Assembly: GCF_001499855.1 (NCBI RefSeq)
Contig: NZ_LQIK01000029.1
Coordinates: 124,001 to 188,000, forward strand
Direction: 5' to 3'
Source of the DNA: Mycobacterium sp. GA-0227b
GTDB taxonomy: Bacteria > Actinomycetota > Actinomycetes > Mycobacteriales > Mycobacteriaceae
Length of the DNA: 64,000 nt
Both the position numbers and the translations under genes were made by a program. The notes under the pieces were generated by a model. That model ran no database searches and was not told where the DNA came from. It saw nothing but the letters and a program-made list of their open reading frames with translations. This document shows positions 44,740 through 53,566 of this stretch, one piece after another. Every line of letters begins with the position of its first letter. Position 1 is the first letter of the stretch.

Positions 44740-45596
44740 AACTCGGCATCGCGACACCCGTCGTCACCAATGTCGCCGGTGCGGCACTCACCTGGGAGAA
44801 GGACGCCACGGTCGCCGACATCGGCCGGGTGGCCGAAGCGGCGGACAGGCTCGGCTACCACCACCTGACCTGCAGCGAGCACATCGGCATTCCGGCGTCC
44901 GAAGCCGGGCGACGCGGCGCGCGGTACTGGGACCCGCTGGCCACGCTCGGATACGTGGCGGCCCGAACCGAACGCATCCGGCTGGTAACGATGACGCTGG
45001 TGTTGGGGTACCACCACCCATTGGCGATCGTAAAGCGGTACGGCACACTGGATCACGTCAGCAGCGGCCGTGTCACGCTCGGCGTCGGCGTTGGCTCGCT
45101 CAAGGAAGAGTTCGACCTTCTCGGTGCTCCGTTCGATGACCGTGGTCCGCGGGCCGACGATGCGCTGAAAGCGTTGCGGGCGACGCTGTCGAGCAACGAG
45201 CCGTCCTACGACGGTGAGTACTACTCGTTCGGCGGCCTCATCGTCGACCCTTGCGCGCTGCAGCCCCACATGCCGATCTGGGTCGGTGGCCGGACCAAAC
45301 GCTCGCTGCGGCGCGCACTCACGCTCGCCGACGGGTGGTGCCCGTTCGGCATCGCGGTCGCCACCGCGGGCGAATGGCTGCGTGCGCGCGAGGTGCCGCC
45401 CGGCTTCGAGGTCGTGCTGCCCGCCGACCACCCGCTCGACCCGGTCGGCGAACCCGGCTCGACCAGGGACACGTTGCGTGCGATGGCGGCCGCCGGCACG
45501 ACCGTGGTGTCCGCCCGGTTCGTCCATCACTCGGTCGAGCACTACCTCGAGCAGATCCACGCGCTCGCTGAACTACACCACGAAGATGAAGGGTGA
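44736..45596 (+). CDS. LLM-class F420-dependent oxidoreductase
   Basis: About 286 residues from TTG 44736, which overlaps the dioxygenase stop by four bases. The TIM-barrel luciferase-like pattern is clear: CSEHIGIPA, SSGRVTLGVGVGSLKEEFDLLG, MPIWVGGRTKRSLRRALTLADGW. The family uses F420 or FMN. The mycobacterial abundance of F420 favours the former. It may hydride-transfer to an oxidised intermediate, or act in a monooxygenase reaction within the operon. Confidence 0.9.
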   Translation: MKLGIATPVVTNVAGAALTWEKDATVADIGRVAEAADRLGYHHLTCSEHIGIPASEAGRRGARYWDPLATLGYVAARTERIRLVTMTLVLGYHHPLAIVKRYGTLDHVSSGRVTLGVGVGSLKEEFDLLGAPFDDRGPRADDALKALRATLSSNEPSYDGEYYSFGGLIVDPCALQPHMPIWVGGRTKRSLRRALTLADGWCPFGIAVATAGEWLRAREVPPGFEVVLPADHPLDPVGEPGSTRDTLRAMAAAGTTVVSARFVHHSVEHYLEQIHALAELHHEDEG

Positions 45597-45598
45597 CC

Positions 45599-46198
45599 AT
45601 GGCCGAAGACCCCGGCTATCCGCTCCTGACCCCGCTGACGGCCGAGGAGTGGGGTGACGATGAGTACGCCGCCGTCGGCGCGCTGATGGGAATACCTGGC
45701 GGGGACGTACCGCGGGCCGGCTCGGGAGATGCCAGGGATCCGCTGAACTTCGACATCATCGGCGTCCTGGCGCGCCATCCGAAGATGGCGCGGAAGTTCC
45801 TCGGCTACAACGCGTTTCTGTTGCAGCAGGGTGAACTACCGCTGCGCCTGCGGGAACTCGCAGTGCTGCGGTTGGCCTACGTCCGGCGCTCGTCGTTCTT
45901 CTGGGGCGAGCACGTGAAGATCGCCAAAGCCGGCGGCCTTTCGGACACCGACATCTCCCGGCTCACTCGGGGCAACGCCGAGTTCGACGGTGTCGACCGG
46001 TTGGTCCTCGAGGCGACCGACGAACTGCTCGCTCGAGGCCGGGCGACCCCCACGACGTGGCGGCGCATGGTCGACGAACTCGGCACCCACCAGGCGATGG
46101 AGCTGATCTTCGTCATCGGCACCTACGCGATGCTGGCGATGGCGTGCGATACCTGGCAGCTCACCGCACCGCCCGGCGGCGCGGCACTACCCGACTAG
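45599..46198 (+). CDS. carboxymuconolactone decarboxylase-like protein lacking CxxC
   Basis: About 199 residues from ATG 45599 with GAAGGG upstream; a GTG at 45593 overlapping the previous stop is an alternative. The AhpD/CMD helical core is visible (LRLRELAVLRLAYVRR, FFWGEHVKIAKAGG, ELIFVIGTYAMLAM). The redox CxxC of AhpD is absent (SSFFWGEH), so it is closer to CMD-type lyases, with the EH motif retained. It is the last gene of the operon and converges on a membrane-protein gene with a four-base overlap. It might decarboxylate or hydrate a lactone in the route. Confidence 0.87.
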   Translation: MAEDPGYPLLTPLTAEEWGDDEYAAVGALMGIPGGDVPRAGSGDARDPLNFDIIGVLARHPKMARKFLGYNAFLLQQGELPLRLRELAVLRLAYVRRSSFFWGEHVKIAKAGGLSDTDISRLTRGNAEFDGVDRLVLEATDELLARGRATPTTWRRMVDELGTHQAMELIFVIGTYAMLAMACDTWQLTAPPGGAALPD

Positions 46199-46914
46199 GC
46201 ACCGTCCGCTTCCGGCGCCGGTTCGCTGTCGTCGGGCTGTGCGCGCCGCCGCCAGCTCCGCACGCCCCGGTGGGCGGCGAACGCACCGACGACGGCGGTC
46301 ACACACCACACGGCGATCGCCACGTATGCCAGCGGCGAGGACAGGTCCGAGATCGACGCGCCCAGCGCGGTGTAGACGAACGCCCGCGGCACCGAACCGA
46401 TGAACGCCCCGACGGCCATCTGCCACAAGGGAACTCCGAATGCGCCGAATGCGTAGGAGGCGAGCGCATCGGAGATGCCGGGCACGAAGCGCTGCCCGAC
46501 GACGGCCCACAGTCCCCGCCGCGCGATGAGATCGTCGAGCCGGGTGGCCCGGTCGTCGCCGAGAAGCGCACGGGCACTGTCGCGTCCGGCGCGCCTGCCG
46601 AGCAGGCTGGTGATGACCGCGGTGCCGACCGTGGCGCCGAGCGTGACGAAGGTGCCCAGCACCGGACCGAACAGCACTCCGCTGGCGGCGGCCAGTATCG
46701 GACCCGGCACGAACACCGCACCCAGCAGGGCCGAGATCACGACGTACGCGAGCGGCGCCACCGGGCCGGTGGCCGCGACCGTGCTGCGGACGTGGTCGAC
46801 GTCGACGACACCGGTGACGGCAACCAGATAGAACAACCCCAGCAGGAAGGCCGCGAACAGTACGAGTCGGAGGATGTGCCGCCGACGCGTGGCGGGCCCG
46901 TCGCTGATCGTCAT
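46195..46914 (-). CDS. TVP38/TMEM64 (DedA-like) membrane protein
   Basis: A 239-residue membrane protein from ATG 46914. Hydrophobic segments begin with ILRLVLFAAFLLGLFYLVAV. The SNARE-associated/VTT motif is visible: PGPILAAASGVLFGPVLGT and VGQRFVPGISDALASYAFG. Such proteins are phospholipid scramblases or transporters in the inner membrane. It ends in a polar tail with EPAPEADGA. It is convergent with the CMD-like gene, so it is not part of that operon. Confidence 0.9.
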   Translation of the reverse strand: MTISDGPATRRRHILRLVLFAAFLLGLFYLVAVTGVVDVDHVRSTVAATGPVAPLAYVVISALLGAVFVPGPILAAASGVLFGPVLGTFVTLGATVGTAVITSLLGRRAGRDSARALLGDDRATRLDDLIARRGLWAVVGQRFVPGISDALASYAFGAFGVPLWQMAVGAFIGSVPRAFVYTALGASISDLSSPLAYVAIAVWCVTAVVGAFAAHRGVRSWRRRAQPDDSEPAPEADGA

Positions 46915-47020
46915 GTCGAGGCAATCTTGCCGCATGTGCCCACGGGAAGACGTTCGCGAGCGCGCGCCCATGGCCGTCGCGACGGAATGGCACGCAAAAT
47001 CATGGAATCTGCGGGCGCGG

Positions 47021-47040
47021 CATGTACCATTTGGTACATG
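47021..47040. promoter_or_regulatory. perfect palindrome overlapping -10 and start codon
   Basis: CATGTACCATTTGGTACATG is a perfect 20-base palindrome with 9-base arms. Its last three bases are the ATG of the SRPBCC gene. TACCAT (47025-47030) fits a -10 seven bases before the ATG, giving a leaderless transcript. A protein bound here would block both the polymerase and the ribosome. The TetR encoded by the second gene is the obvious candidate. Confidence 0.75.
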
Positions 47041-47484
47041 ATTACGGATGCCACGGTTGAGATCAACGCGCCGGCCGATGCCGTCTGGAAGGTGTTCAGT
47101 GACGTCGAGCGCTGGCCGGAGTGGACCGCCTCGGTGACCCGCCTGGTGGCGCTTGACAGTCCAGAGTTGCTCGTGGGCAACCGGTTCGAGATCAAACAAC
47201 CACGCATGCCGAAGCTTGTCTGGGCCGTCACCGAGGTCTCGCCCGGCGAGTCGTGGACGTGGGTGCAACGCTCACCCGGCGGGCTGACCGTGGCGCAGCA
47301 CCAAGTCCTCGCCGACTCCGGAACACGGACCCGCGTCCACCAACGGCTCGAACAGCGCGGTCCGGTCGGAGCGGTGGTCGGGCGACTGATGCGCTCGATG
47401 ACGAGGCGCTACCTCGATCTCGAGGGCGCCGGCCTGAAAGCGCGGTGCGAGCATCTGCATCGGCTCGATGGCCCGACAGGCTGA
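47038..47484 (+). CDS. SRPBCC-family protein
   Basis: A 148-residue START/Bet v1-like protein: MITDATVEINAPADAVWKVF and DVERWPEWTASV are the polyketide-cyclase-type hallmarks. It probably binds a small hydrophobic ligand. There is no signal or membrane segment. It has a predicted leaderless start on a palindrome and overlaps the following TetR gene by 17 bp, suggesting that the TetR senses the same ligand and autoregulates the pair. Confidence 0.88.
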   Translation: MITDATVEINAPADAVWKVFSDVERWPEWTASVTRLVALDSPELLVGNRFEIKQPRMPKLVWAVTEVSPGESWTWVQRSPGGLTVAQHQVLADSGTRTRVHQRLEQRGPVGAVVGRLMRSMTRRYLDLEGAGLKARCEHLHRLDGPTG

Positions 47485-48007
47485 CCTCGAGCGTCGCCGG
47501 GAACTCCTCGACGCGCTGGTGACCGAGGTCGCGGTCCGCGGAATCGGCGGTCGGTCGCTTCGCGATCTCGCCGGGGCGGTCGGTACCAGTCACCGCATGC
47601 TGCTGCACCATTTCGTCTCGCGTGACGAACTGCTTGTGGCGATCGTCGGTGAGGTCGAGCGACGCCAGAGGGCGCTGATGCGGGAACTGCCGGCGGCGCC
47701 CGCAGACGCCATCGAGGCGATGTGGGCGAATCTGCGGCGGCCGGACCTGCGCTCGTTCGAGCGGCTCTTCTTCGAGTGCTATGCCCGCGGCGTGCAGGGC
47801 GAGCAACCGTTCGCCCGGATGTTGCCGGGTGCGGTCGACGACTGGCTCTCGGAGCAGCCGAACCGCGCGCCCGCAATGATGCGCCTCGGCCTGGCCGTTG
47901 TGCGCGGCCTGCTGCTGGACCTGGTCGCGACCGAGGATCTCGACGGCATCGACGCCGCGATCACCGCCTTCGCCGATCTAGTCCGCGCCGCCGACCGCGC
48001 TCGATGA
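47468..48007 (+). CDS. TetR-family transcriptional regulator
   Basis: A 179-residue regulator with helix-turn-helix RSLRDLAGAVGTSHRMLLHHF at about 30-50. It is cotranscribed with the SRPBCC gene through a 17-bp overlap. The palindrome at 47021-47040 is its likely operator. The effector is unknown. Confidence 0.88.
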   Translation: MARQADLERRRELLDALVTEVAVRGIGGRSLRDLAGAVGTSHRMLLHHFVSRDELLVAIVGEVERRQRALMRELPAAPADAIEAMWANLRRPDLRSFERLFFECYARGVQGEQPFARMLPGAVDDWLSEQPNRAPAMMRLGLAVVRGLLLDLVATEDLDGIDAAITAFADLVRAADRAR

Positions 48008-48009
48008 GA

Positions 48010-48204
48010 TCACTCCTCACTGCTGCGGCGCTGGCCGATGAACGCGAGCAGGCGGGGGTCATCGGAGGTGAACACGTCGACCTCTTCGCCTCCGTCGCAG
48101 CGCAACAGTGCGACCGTCACGCTGTTCTCCCGCCGGGCGCGGACCTCCCAGATGGCCCCGGAGTCCTGCCACCGCTGCAAATCCGCAATTCGGTCCACCG
48201 GCAT
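48010..48204 (-). CDS. small conserved mycobacterial protein
   Basis: A 64-residue acidic protein from ATG 48204, MPVDRIADLQRWQDSGAIWEV, with a beta-rich core TVALLRCDGGEEVDVFTSDD. I recall short homologues in other mycobacteria without a known role. It is convergent with the TetR gene, ends three bases past that stop, and is divergent from the DUF488 gene. Confidence 0.65.
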   Translation of the reverse strand: MPVDRIADLQRWQDSGAIWEVRARRENSVTVALLRCDGGEEVDVFTSDDPRLLAFIGQRRSSEE

Positions 48205-48223
48205 GCACCTACCATCCCACCGT

Positions 48224-48589
48224 ATGGGTGAGCGCCCAAACATCGAGATCGCCCGGGTCTACGACCAGCCCAGCGGCGAGGGCACGCGGGTGCTCGTGGA
48301 CCGGTTGTGGCCGCGGGGATTTCGCAAAGGCGATGCCCGAATCGGCCGATGGCTGCCGGCGGTCGCCCCGTCGGCCGAACTGCGGCGCTGGTATTCGCAT
48401 CAGCCGGAACGGTTCGACGAGTTCGCCGCCCGCTACGCCGCCGAACTGGACACCGAGGAGGGCGCTGCGGCACTGGCCGAGCTACGTGCGCTCCTCCGCC
48501 AAGGACCGGTGGTGCTGGTGACCGCCACCCGCAACGTCGAGCAAAGCCAAGCCGCCGTCTTACGCACGCTGCTCTCGCGGGCGGCGTGA
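48224..48589 (+). CDS. DUF488 (YeaO-like) protein
   Basis: A 121-residue protein from ATG 48224. It has the signature ARVYDQPSGEGTRVLVDRLWPRG, then WYSHQPERFDEFAARYAAELD and VVLVTATRNVEQSQAAVL. This is the DUF488/YeaO family, cytosolic and with no established activity; some members are linked to stress. It lies 33 bp before the proteasome-like gene on the same strand. Confidence 0.88.
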   Translation: MGERPNIEIARVYDQPSGEGTRVLVDRLWPRGFRKGDARIGRWLPAVAPSAELRRWYSHQPERFDEFAARYAAELDTEEGAAALAELRALLRQGPVVLVTATRNVEQSQAAVLRTLLSRAA

Positions 48590-48621
48590 GACGATCGGTC
48601 AATGCCTCCGGAAATCTCGCG

Positions 48622-49317
48622 ATGACCGTCGTTCTGGCCCTGCGCTGCGCGGACGGGCTGGTGATGGCCTCCGACTCGCAGATCACCGACCCCGTGCGGG
48701 GGCTGAGTTATCCGGCCCAGAAGCTGCATCCGCTCGGCGGACGCGCCGCGTGGGGCGGCAGCGGATCGCGCGCCGTGCTCTACGACCTCGAGCAGATCTT
48801 CGACAATGAACCGGACGCGATCATGGAGGCGCCCGACGTCGGCCATGCCCTCCAACAGCGGGTCCTGCCCGTGCTCGAGCACCACTATCGAACTTTCATC
48901 GCCGACGTGCCGGCGGGCAAACCCGGCGCCACTCCGGCGACCTACGTCCTCGCAGCCGGCTACGCGGGCGGCGAGCCGTTCATCATCGACATCGATCCGC
49001 ACGGTCTGATCGGGCACTACGAAGAGATCGGGTTCCACGCTGTGGGTAGCGGATCTCCGATGGCCCAGCAGGCCCACGCGCTGCTGGCGCACTTCGGCAT
49101 GGCCGAACGCGATGTCAACTACGGCGTCGTGGCCGCGTTGCGCGTCCTCGACGCCCTCGACGCGTCCTCGCCCAGTGTCGGCGGGCCCATGGACATCTGC
49201 CGCATCACGCCGGAGGCGGCCGAGCACCTCGACGAGGATGCCGTCTCCGAGGTCCGTCGACGGGTGCACCGGTGGACCGAACTCGAACAGCGTGCCCTCG
49301 ACGACTTGTTCGGCTGA
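48622..49317 (+). CDS. proteasome-like Ntn hydrolase
   Basis: A 231-residue protein from ATG 48622, MTVVLALRCADGLVMASDSQ. Once the initiator Met is removed, Thr1 would be N-terminal. Counting from it, D17 (SDS) and K33 (AQKL) fall exactly at the positions of the catalytic proteasome beta-subunit residues. HY in IGHYEEIGFHAVGSG and the C-terminal helix fit the family. There is no propeptide, unlike PrcB. It resembles Anbu-type or other stand-alone proteasome homologues more than PrcA/PrcB. It probably assembles into rings. Partners and substrates are unknown. Confidence 0.82.
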   Translation: MTVVLALRCADGLVMASDSQITDPVRGLSYPAQKLHPLGGRAAWGGSGSRAVLYDLEQIFDNEPDAIMEAPDVGHALQQRVLPVLEHHYRTFIADVPAGKPGATPATYVLAAGYAGGEPFIIDIDPHGLIGHYEEIGFHAVGSGSPMAQQAHALLAHFGMAERDVNYGVVAALRVLDALDASSPSVGGPMDICRITPEAAEHLDEDAVSEVRRRVHRWTELEQRALDDLFG

Positions 49318-49348
49318 CGGCCGCACGCCGGCGACCAAGAATGACGAG

Positions 49349-49367
49349 GAAGGTAAGTCTTGCCTTA
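49349..49367 (+). promoter_or_regulatory. IdeR-type iron box upstream of mbtK
   Basis: GAAGGTAAGTCTTGCCTTA matches the IdeR consensus at 13 of 19 positions. A -10-like TAGGCT at 49378-49383 leaves about ten bases to the mbtK ATG, so the transcript may be leaderless and the box would cover the -35 region. Confidence 0.65.
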
Positions 49368-49392
49368 CTCGGTCCGGTAGGCTCGACGGGCG

Positions 49393-50004
49393 ATGACCGA
49401 GATTGACGACGCACCCGCGCCCGTTCTTCCGCGGGAACTGACGAACATTTCCGATGCGGTGCGGGAGGTCGCGGCGCCGCCGACACCGGTCCTCGCCGAT
49501 CCCTACTTCATCAGGGTCGCCGATGCGGACGCGGACGCGGAGATGGTCTCGGAGTGGATGAACCGTCCGCATCTGGTGGAGGCGTGGGAGTACGACTGGC
49601 CGCCCGAGCGCTGGCACCGGTACTTGAGCGCGCAGCTGGCCGGCGAGTACTCCAGGCCGCTGATCGGCAGTTTCCGCGGCCAGCCGTTCGCCTACATCGA
49701 GCTGTACCGCGCCGCCAAGGATTCGATCGCGCCGCGCTATGACGCCGACCCGCACGACATCGGACTGCACGCGGCGATCGCCGACATGCGGTTCGTCAAT
49801 CGCGGTATCGCGCCGATCCTGTTGCCGCGGTTGACCGCCAACATCTTCGAGCTCGACCCGCAGTGCCGGCGAATCATGTTCGATCCCGACCATCGGAACA
49901 AGGGCGCCCGCGATGTGTGCGAGTACGCCGGCTGCGAATTTCTCGGCGAGCACGACATGTCGAACCGCCGCATGGCGCTCTATGCACTGCCGCGCAGTTC
50001 TTAG
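49393..50004 (+). CDS. mbtK: mycobactin lysine N-acyltransferase
   Basis: A 203-residue GNAT-type enzyme that transfers the long acyl chain to the lysine epsilon-amine during mycobactin assembly. Motifs: [21 protein letters not shown] at the start, [27 protein letters not shown] and [21 protein letters not shown] near the end. These match the IucB/MbtK siderophore acyltransferase family. It is convergent with mbtN-mbtM-mbtL, the arrangement of Rv1347c and its neighbours in M. tuberculosis. It is iron regulated through the upstream box. Confidence 0.95.
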   Translation: MTEIDDAPAPVLPRELTNISDAVREVAAPPTPVLADPYFIRVADADADAEMVSEWMNRPHLVEAWEYDWPPERWHRYLSAQLAGEYSRPLIGSFRGQPFAYIELYRAAKDSIAPRYDADPHDIGLHAAIADMRFVNRGIAPILLPRLTANIFELDPQCRRIMFDPDHRNKGARDVCEYAGCEFLGEHDMSNRRMALYALPRSS

Positions 50005-50022
50005 CGCGAGCCTTTTTAGCGC

Positions 50023-50078
50023 GAGCAGACGCAAAGTGCCCTGAAAACCCGTGAAAATGGGGCAGTTTGCGTCTGCTC
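50023..50078. terminator. long hairpin between convergent mbtK and mbtN
   Basis: Arms GAGCAGACGCAAA (50023-50035) and TTTGCGTCTGCTC (50066-50078) are perfect 13-base complements. With TGCCC/GGGCA inside, about 18 of 19 pairs form. It probably terminates both transcripts. A direct repeat TTAGCGCGAGC at 50001 and 50016 flanks it. The GCAGACGCAAA core recurs between mycobacterial genes as I recall. Confidence 0.65.
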
Positions 50079-50116
50079 AGCAGGCTTGCGCTCCGCCGGC
50101 TTCTGGTCGACCGAGA

Positions 50117-51292
50117 TCAGGGCAGCTGGTTGAACTCGGCGTACCCGTCGTGGTCGGGCTTCATACCGGCGGCCACCAACTCCCACAGCACCTCGTCAGT
50201 GCCACCGCCGACGCGGGCCAGTTTCATGTCGCGCCACCATCGGCCCAACGGGGTTTCGTCGACGAGATAGCCGGAGCCGCCGAAGATGTGCATGCACTCG
50301 TTCATCACCTCTTCACCGAGGCGGGCCGCGTTGACCTTCATGGCCGCGGCGGTGCGCAGGTCCAGCTTCCCGGTCGCGGCGATGCCGTCGAGGGCGTAGC
50401 GCAGCATGTCGACGCGCGCCTGTAGGTCGGCCATCCGCATCCGGAGGGCCTGGTGTTCGTACAGCGAGTGGCCGAACTGGCGCCGAGCCATCATGCGCGC
50501 CAACGTGATACCGATGACGCGTTGGGCCGAGGTCGAGATCAGACCAGCCACCGACATCCGCTCCTGCGCGAGACCCCAGGAAATCGCGGCCAGCCCGATT
50601 CCCGGCCGGGCCACCAGGGCATCGGCGGGCACCCAGGTGTCGATGTGCACGGCTGCGGTGTCGAGCGGGCCGGCACCGACTTTGCGGTACGGGGTTTGAA
50701 CCTCGCACTGCGCCAGGGGAACTGCGATCACGACCACGCTGCCGTGCTTGCTGTCCGGGTCGTGGTCGACGCTACGGGCCACGCACATGACGTGGTCGGC
50801 GATGGGGGAGAGCGAGACGAACTTCTTGATGCCCTTGACCTCGAAACCGTCACGCACGGAGCGGACTTCGGTTCCGACGATCTGCAGGTCGGACCCGCCG
50901 GACTGCTCGGAGGCGCCGATGCACAGCACCGCCTCGCCGCGGATGGCCTGCTCGGCGATCTCCTTCAGGTAATCCGATTTGCCGAAGCGGCGCAGGATCG
51001 CGATCGCCGAGTCATGCAGGCCCACTCCGACGCCGATACCCGCCGAGCCCAATAGCCCCAGCTTTCTGGCCAATTCGATGACCTTCGCGACGTCGGACTG
51101 CTGCTGCCCCGGCGGCCACTTGGCGGAAAAGATGCCGGACTCGCCGAGGTATTCGATGAGCTTACGCGGAAAGCGTTCCGTCTCTTCGGCTTCCGCTGTC
51201 CACGCGGTGACCCGGTCGTCGAAGACGCGTTCGAGCAGCTCGCGATAGTCCTCGGCCGGCGGTGCGCCGGGCGCTTCGGCGGTGGCCGTCAT
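50117..51292 (-). CDS. mbtN: acyl-ACP dehydrogenase of mycobactin synthesis
   Basis: A 391-residue acyl-CoA dehydrogenase-like flavoenzyme (FadE14/Rv1346 type) that introduces the double bond in the mycobactin acyl chain while it is on MbtL. Motifs: [60 protein letters not shown] and [24 protein letters not shown]. It is in the operon mbtL-mbtM-mbtN, with ATGA overlap to mbtM. FAD is expected. Confidence 0.94.
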   Translation of the reverse strand: MTATAEAPGAPPAEDYRELLERVFDDRVTAWTAEAEETERFPRKLIEYLGESGIFSAKWPPGQQQSDVAKVIELARKLGLLGSAGIGVGVGLHDSAIAILRRFGKSDYLKEIAEQAIRGEAVLCIGASEQSGGSDLQIVGTEVRSVRDGFEVKGIKKFVSLSPIADHVMCVARSVDHDPDSKHGSVVVIAVPLAQCEVQTPYRKVGAGPLDTAAVHIDTWVPADALVARPGIGLAAISWGLAQERMSVAGLISTSAQRVIGITLARMMARRQFGHSLYEHQALRMRMADLQARVDMLRYALDGIAATGKLDLRTAAAMKVNAARLGEEVMNECMHIFGGSGYLVDETPLGRWWRDMKLARVGGGTDEVLWELVAAGMKPDHDGYAEFNQLP

Positions 51293-52869
51293 CGGCTTGC
51301 TCCCTCCAGGGTGCGTTTGACTTCGAGCCGGCGCAGCTTGCCCGACGAGGTGCGGGGCAGCGCACCGGGTTTGAGGAACACCACGTCGGCGGGAACCACG
51401 CCGCAGTGCGACGCGACCCGCGCCACGACCGCGCTGCGTGCGGCGGGCTCGTCGTCACCCTTGAACTCCGCGGCGATCACCAGACCGGGCCGCGCCGACG
51501 TCTCACCGGTGCCCACGGCCACGACGCAACCATCACGGATCCCGTCGATCTCCCCGGCGATGCGCTCGATCTCGGTGGGGAACACGTTGCGCCCCGCGAC
51601 CGTGATGAGCTCCTTGGCGCGGCCGCAGACGACCAGCCCGTCGTCGGTGAGGTAGCCGAGATCCCCGGTCGGTAGCCACGCGTGCCGGTCGAGTGGGGCT
51701 TCACCGACGTACCCCGTCATCAGCGATGTGCCACGGACCTCGACCTCACCGACCTCGCGACCGGTTACTTCGGTGGTGTGCGCCACGTCGGCGTTGATGC
51801 GGATCTCCATACCGGGAATCGCGTGCCCGAGCACCGCGAAGCTTCGGGTGGACTCACCCGCCTCGGCGCTGACCGTGACGTCATCGACGCAAAGCCCGGA
51901 GAACGGCTCGGGAACACTGACCGCGCATGTGGATTCGGCCAGACCGTACGACGGAGCCAGAGAAGACGGGTTGAAGCCGAAGCGGGTCATCTCGTCGGCG
52001 AAACGCTGATAGCCGATGCAGTCGACGGGCTCGCCGCCGTTGAGCGTGAAGCCGAGGTTGCTCAGATCGAAACCCTTCAGGCTTCCCGCGTACTTGCCGA
52101 TCAGGTTGAACGCCATATTCGGCGCGGCGGTCATCGTCGCTTGACTCTCGGTGAGCCATTGGAGCCAGTTGAATGGTGACGCGGCGAAGGCGGAGGTGGG
52201 CGCTTGCCAGAGGTCCGCCTGGCCAAGCGTGGCCGTCAGGAGGAACGCCAGCCCCATGTCGTGGTAGATCGGCAACCAACTGTGCAGGCGGCATCGGTCG
52301 TCGACGTTGACCCGGGCGACCAGCCCGCGCAGGTTGGCCAGCGACGCGGCCGGCGAGATCATCGCCGTGCGAGGTGTTCCCGTCGACCCGGCGGTGCCTT
52401 GCAGGATCGCGACGTCCGCACTGTCGGGACCGCGGAACGTCGTCGAACGACGTGGGTGACCGGCCTCGGCGAGATCGTGGACCGCGATCGAGTCGGCGTG
52501 CTTGCGCAACAGCTGCAACTCGGGGCCGTGGCTGAACGCGGTCGTCACGCCGATGGAGCGGAACCGGTCCAGAGTGGTCTGCGCCCACTGCTCGGGGTCG
52601 GCGCGGCGGATGGGTCCGGGAAGGATCGACAACCCGGCACCGGCGAAGAACGCGCCCGGGATGGCCGCGATGAACTCGACTGTGGGATCACCGATCAGCC
52701 CGACCGCTGCGGCTTCGTCGGTGGTGATCCGTTCCGCGATGTTCTCGGCCCGCGCGTGCACCTCTGACCAGGAATGCTGCGCCCACTTACCGGTTTCGGC
52801 ATCGAGCACCGACAGGGTGGTCGACGCCCCCGACATCGCCGTCGAGAGGGCCGCTGCGAGTTCGGTCAC
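51289..52869 (-). CDS. mbtM: long-chain fatty acyl-ACP ligase of mycobactin synthesis
   Basis: A 526-residue adenylating enzyme (FadD33/Rv1345 type) that activates a fatty acid and loads it on MbtL. Core A3 motif [15 protein letters not shown]5 [11 protein letters not shown]7/A8 [21 protein letters not shown] and the A10 lysine in [14 protein letters not shown] are visible. Overlaps: GTGA with mbtL upstream and ATGA with mbtN downstream, giving one coupled operon under the box at 53160. Confidence 0.94.
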   Translation of the reverse strand: MTELAAALSTAMSGASTTLSVLDAETGKWAQHSWSEVHARAENIAERITTDEAAAVGLIGDPTVEFIAAIPGAFFAGAGLSILPGPIRRADPEQWAQTTLDRFRSIGVTTAFSHGPELQLLRKHADSIAVHDLAEAGHPRRSTTFRGPDSADVAILQGTAGSTGTPRTAMISPAASLANLRGLVARVNVDDRCRLHSWLPIYHDMGLAFLLTATLGQADLWQAPTSAFAASPFNWLQWLTESQATMTAAPNMAFNLIGKYAGSLKGFDLSNLGFTLNGGEPVDCIGYQRFADEMTRFGFNPSSLAPSYGLAESTCAVSVPEPFSGLCVDDVTVSAEAGESTRSFAVLGHAIPGMEIRINADVAHTTEVTGREVGEVEVRGTSLMTGYVGEAPLDRHAWLPTGDLGYLTDDGLVVCGRAKELITVAGRNVFPTEIERIAGEIDGIRDGCVVAVGTGETSARPGLVIAAEFKGDDEPAARSAVVARVASHCGVVPADVVFLKPGALPRTSSGKLRRLEVKRTLEGASR

Positions 52870-53135
52870 GAGTTTGTCGGTGCCGCAACCGCTTTGGCCA
52901 GGATGGCCGCTTCCAGATCGCCGACGGTGTCGCAGCTGAGCAGGTCCTCTTCGCTCAGCGCAACCCCCAGCCGATCCTCGATCGCCACCATCCCGACCGC
53001 GAACGCGACCGAGTCGAGACCGACGTCGTCGATCAGCCGGGAGTCACGGGTGACTCGTCGAACATCGACGTTCATGTCGTCGCGCAGGATCTCGGCGAGC
53101 GCGACGCTGACGGCTTCTGGAGTAGACGGGTTCAC
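52866..53135 (-). CDS. mbtL: acyl carrier protein of mycobactin synthesis
   Basis: An 89-residue acyl carrier protein that carries the fatty acyl chain between MbtM, MbtN and MbtK. The phosphopantetheine serine is S42 in VGLDSVAF. The start is GTG 53135. First gene of the mbtL-mbtM-mbtN operon; an iron box lies 25 bp upstream. Confidence 0.94.
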   Translation of the reverse strand: MNPSTPEAVSVALAEILRDDMNVDVRRVTRDSRLIDDVGLDSVAFAVGMVAIEDRLGVALSEEDLLSCDTVGDLEAAILAKAVAAPTNS

Positions 53136-53159
53136 GGCCAGCGACGGTACTACGTCGAC

Positions 53160-53178
53160 TCAGGTAAGGCTAGGCTTA
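53160..53178 (-). promoter_or_regulatory. IdeR-type iron box upstream of mbtL
   Basis: TCAGGTAAGGCTAGGCTTA matches the IdeR consensus at 14 of 19 positions. GGTAAG and CTTACC are perfect 6-base arms. It would repress mbtL-mbtM-mbtN when iron is sufficient. Confidence 0.75.
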
Positions 53179-53200
53179 CCCTGCAGTCCCGTGGGCGTTT

Positions 53201-53566
53201 TCACAGCCGGCCGCCGATCCACCAGCCCGCCGCGGCCGCCGCCAGGCCCAGCGCGAGGCTCACGAGAATGTTGGCCACCGCGAGACCGCCCCGGCGTTCC
53301 AAGCCAAGCTCGAGGGTCTGCAGCATCCAGGTCGAGAACGTGGTGTAGGCGCCGACGAGTCCGACGCCGGCCAGCAATGCGATATCGGGCCCGAGGTCGA
53401 GGCCGGCGAGCAAGCCGAGGACCAGCGCGCCCGAGATGTTGACGACGAAGATTCCGGACGGAAAGACCCCAGTCAGGCGGCGCGCCACCGCGCGGTCCAC
53501 GACGAAGCGCAACACCGCCCCGACCCCGCCGAGGACCGCGACGCCCAGCCACACCGCGACGGTCAT
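53201..53566 (-). CDS. crcB: CrcB/Fluc fluoride channel subunit (second)
   Basis: A 121-residue membrane protein from ATG 53566, coupled by ATGA to the preceding crcB; an in-frame ATG at 53578 would add four residues. [32 protein letters not shown] and a four-helix layout are the Fluc hallmarks. Two different subunits in tandem suggest a heterodimeric fluoride exporter, as in many actinobacteria. Confidence 0.92.
   Translation of the reverse strand: MTVAVWLGVAVLGGVGAVLRFVVDRAVARRLTGVFPSGIFVVNISGALVLGLLAGLDLGPDIALLAGVGLVGAYTTFSTWMLQTLELGLERRGGLAVANILVSLALGLAAAAAGWWIGGRL

Noticed and set aside
48433..50034. A 533-residue minus-strand frame over the proteasome-like and mbtK genes
   Set aside because: Both plus-strand genes have strong motifs; the antisense frame has no domain or start signal.
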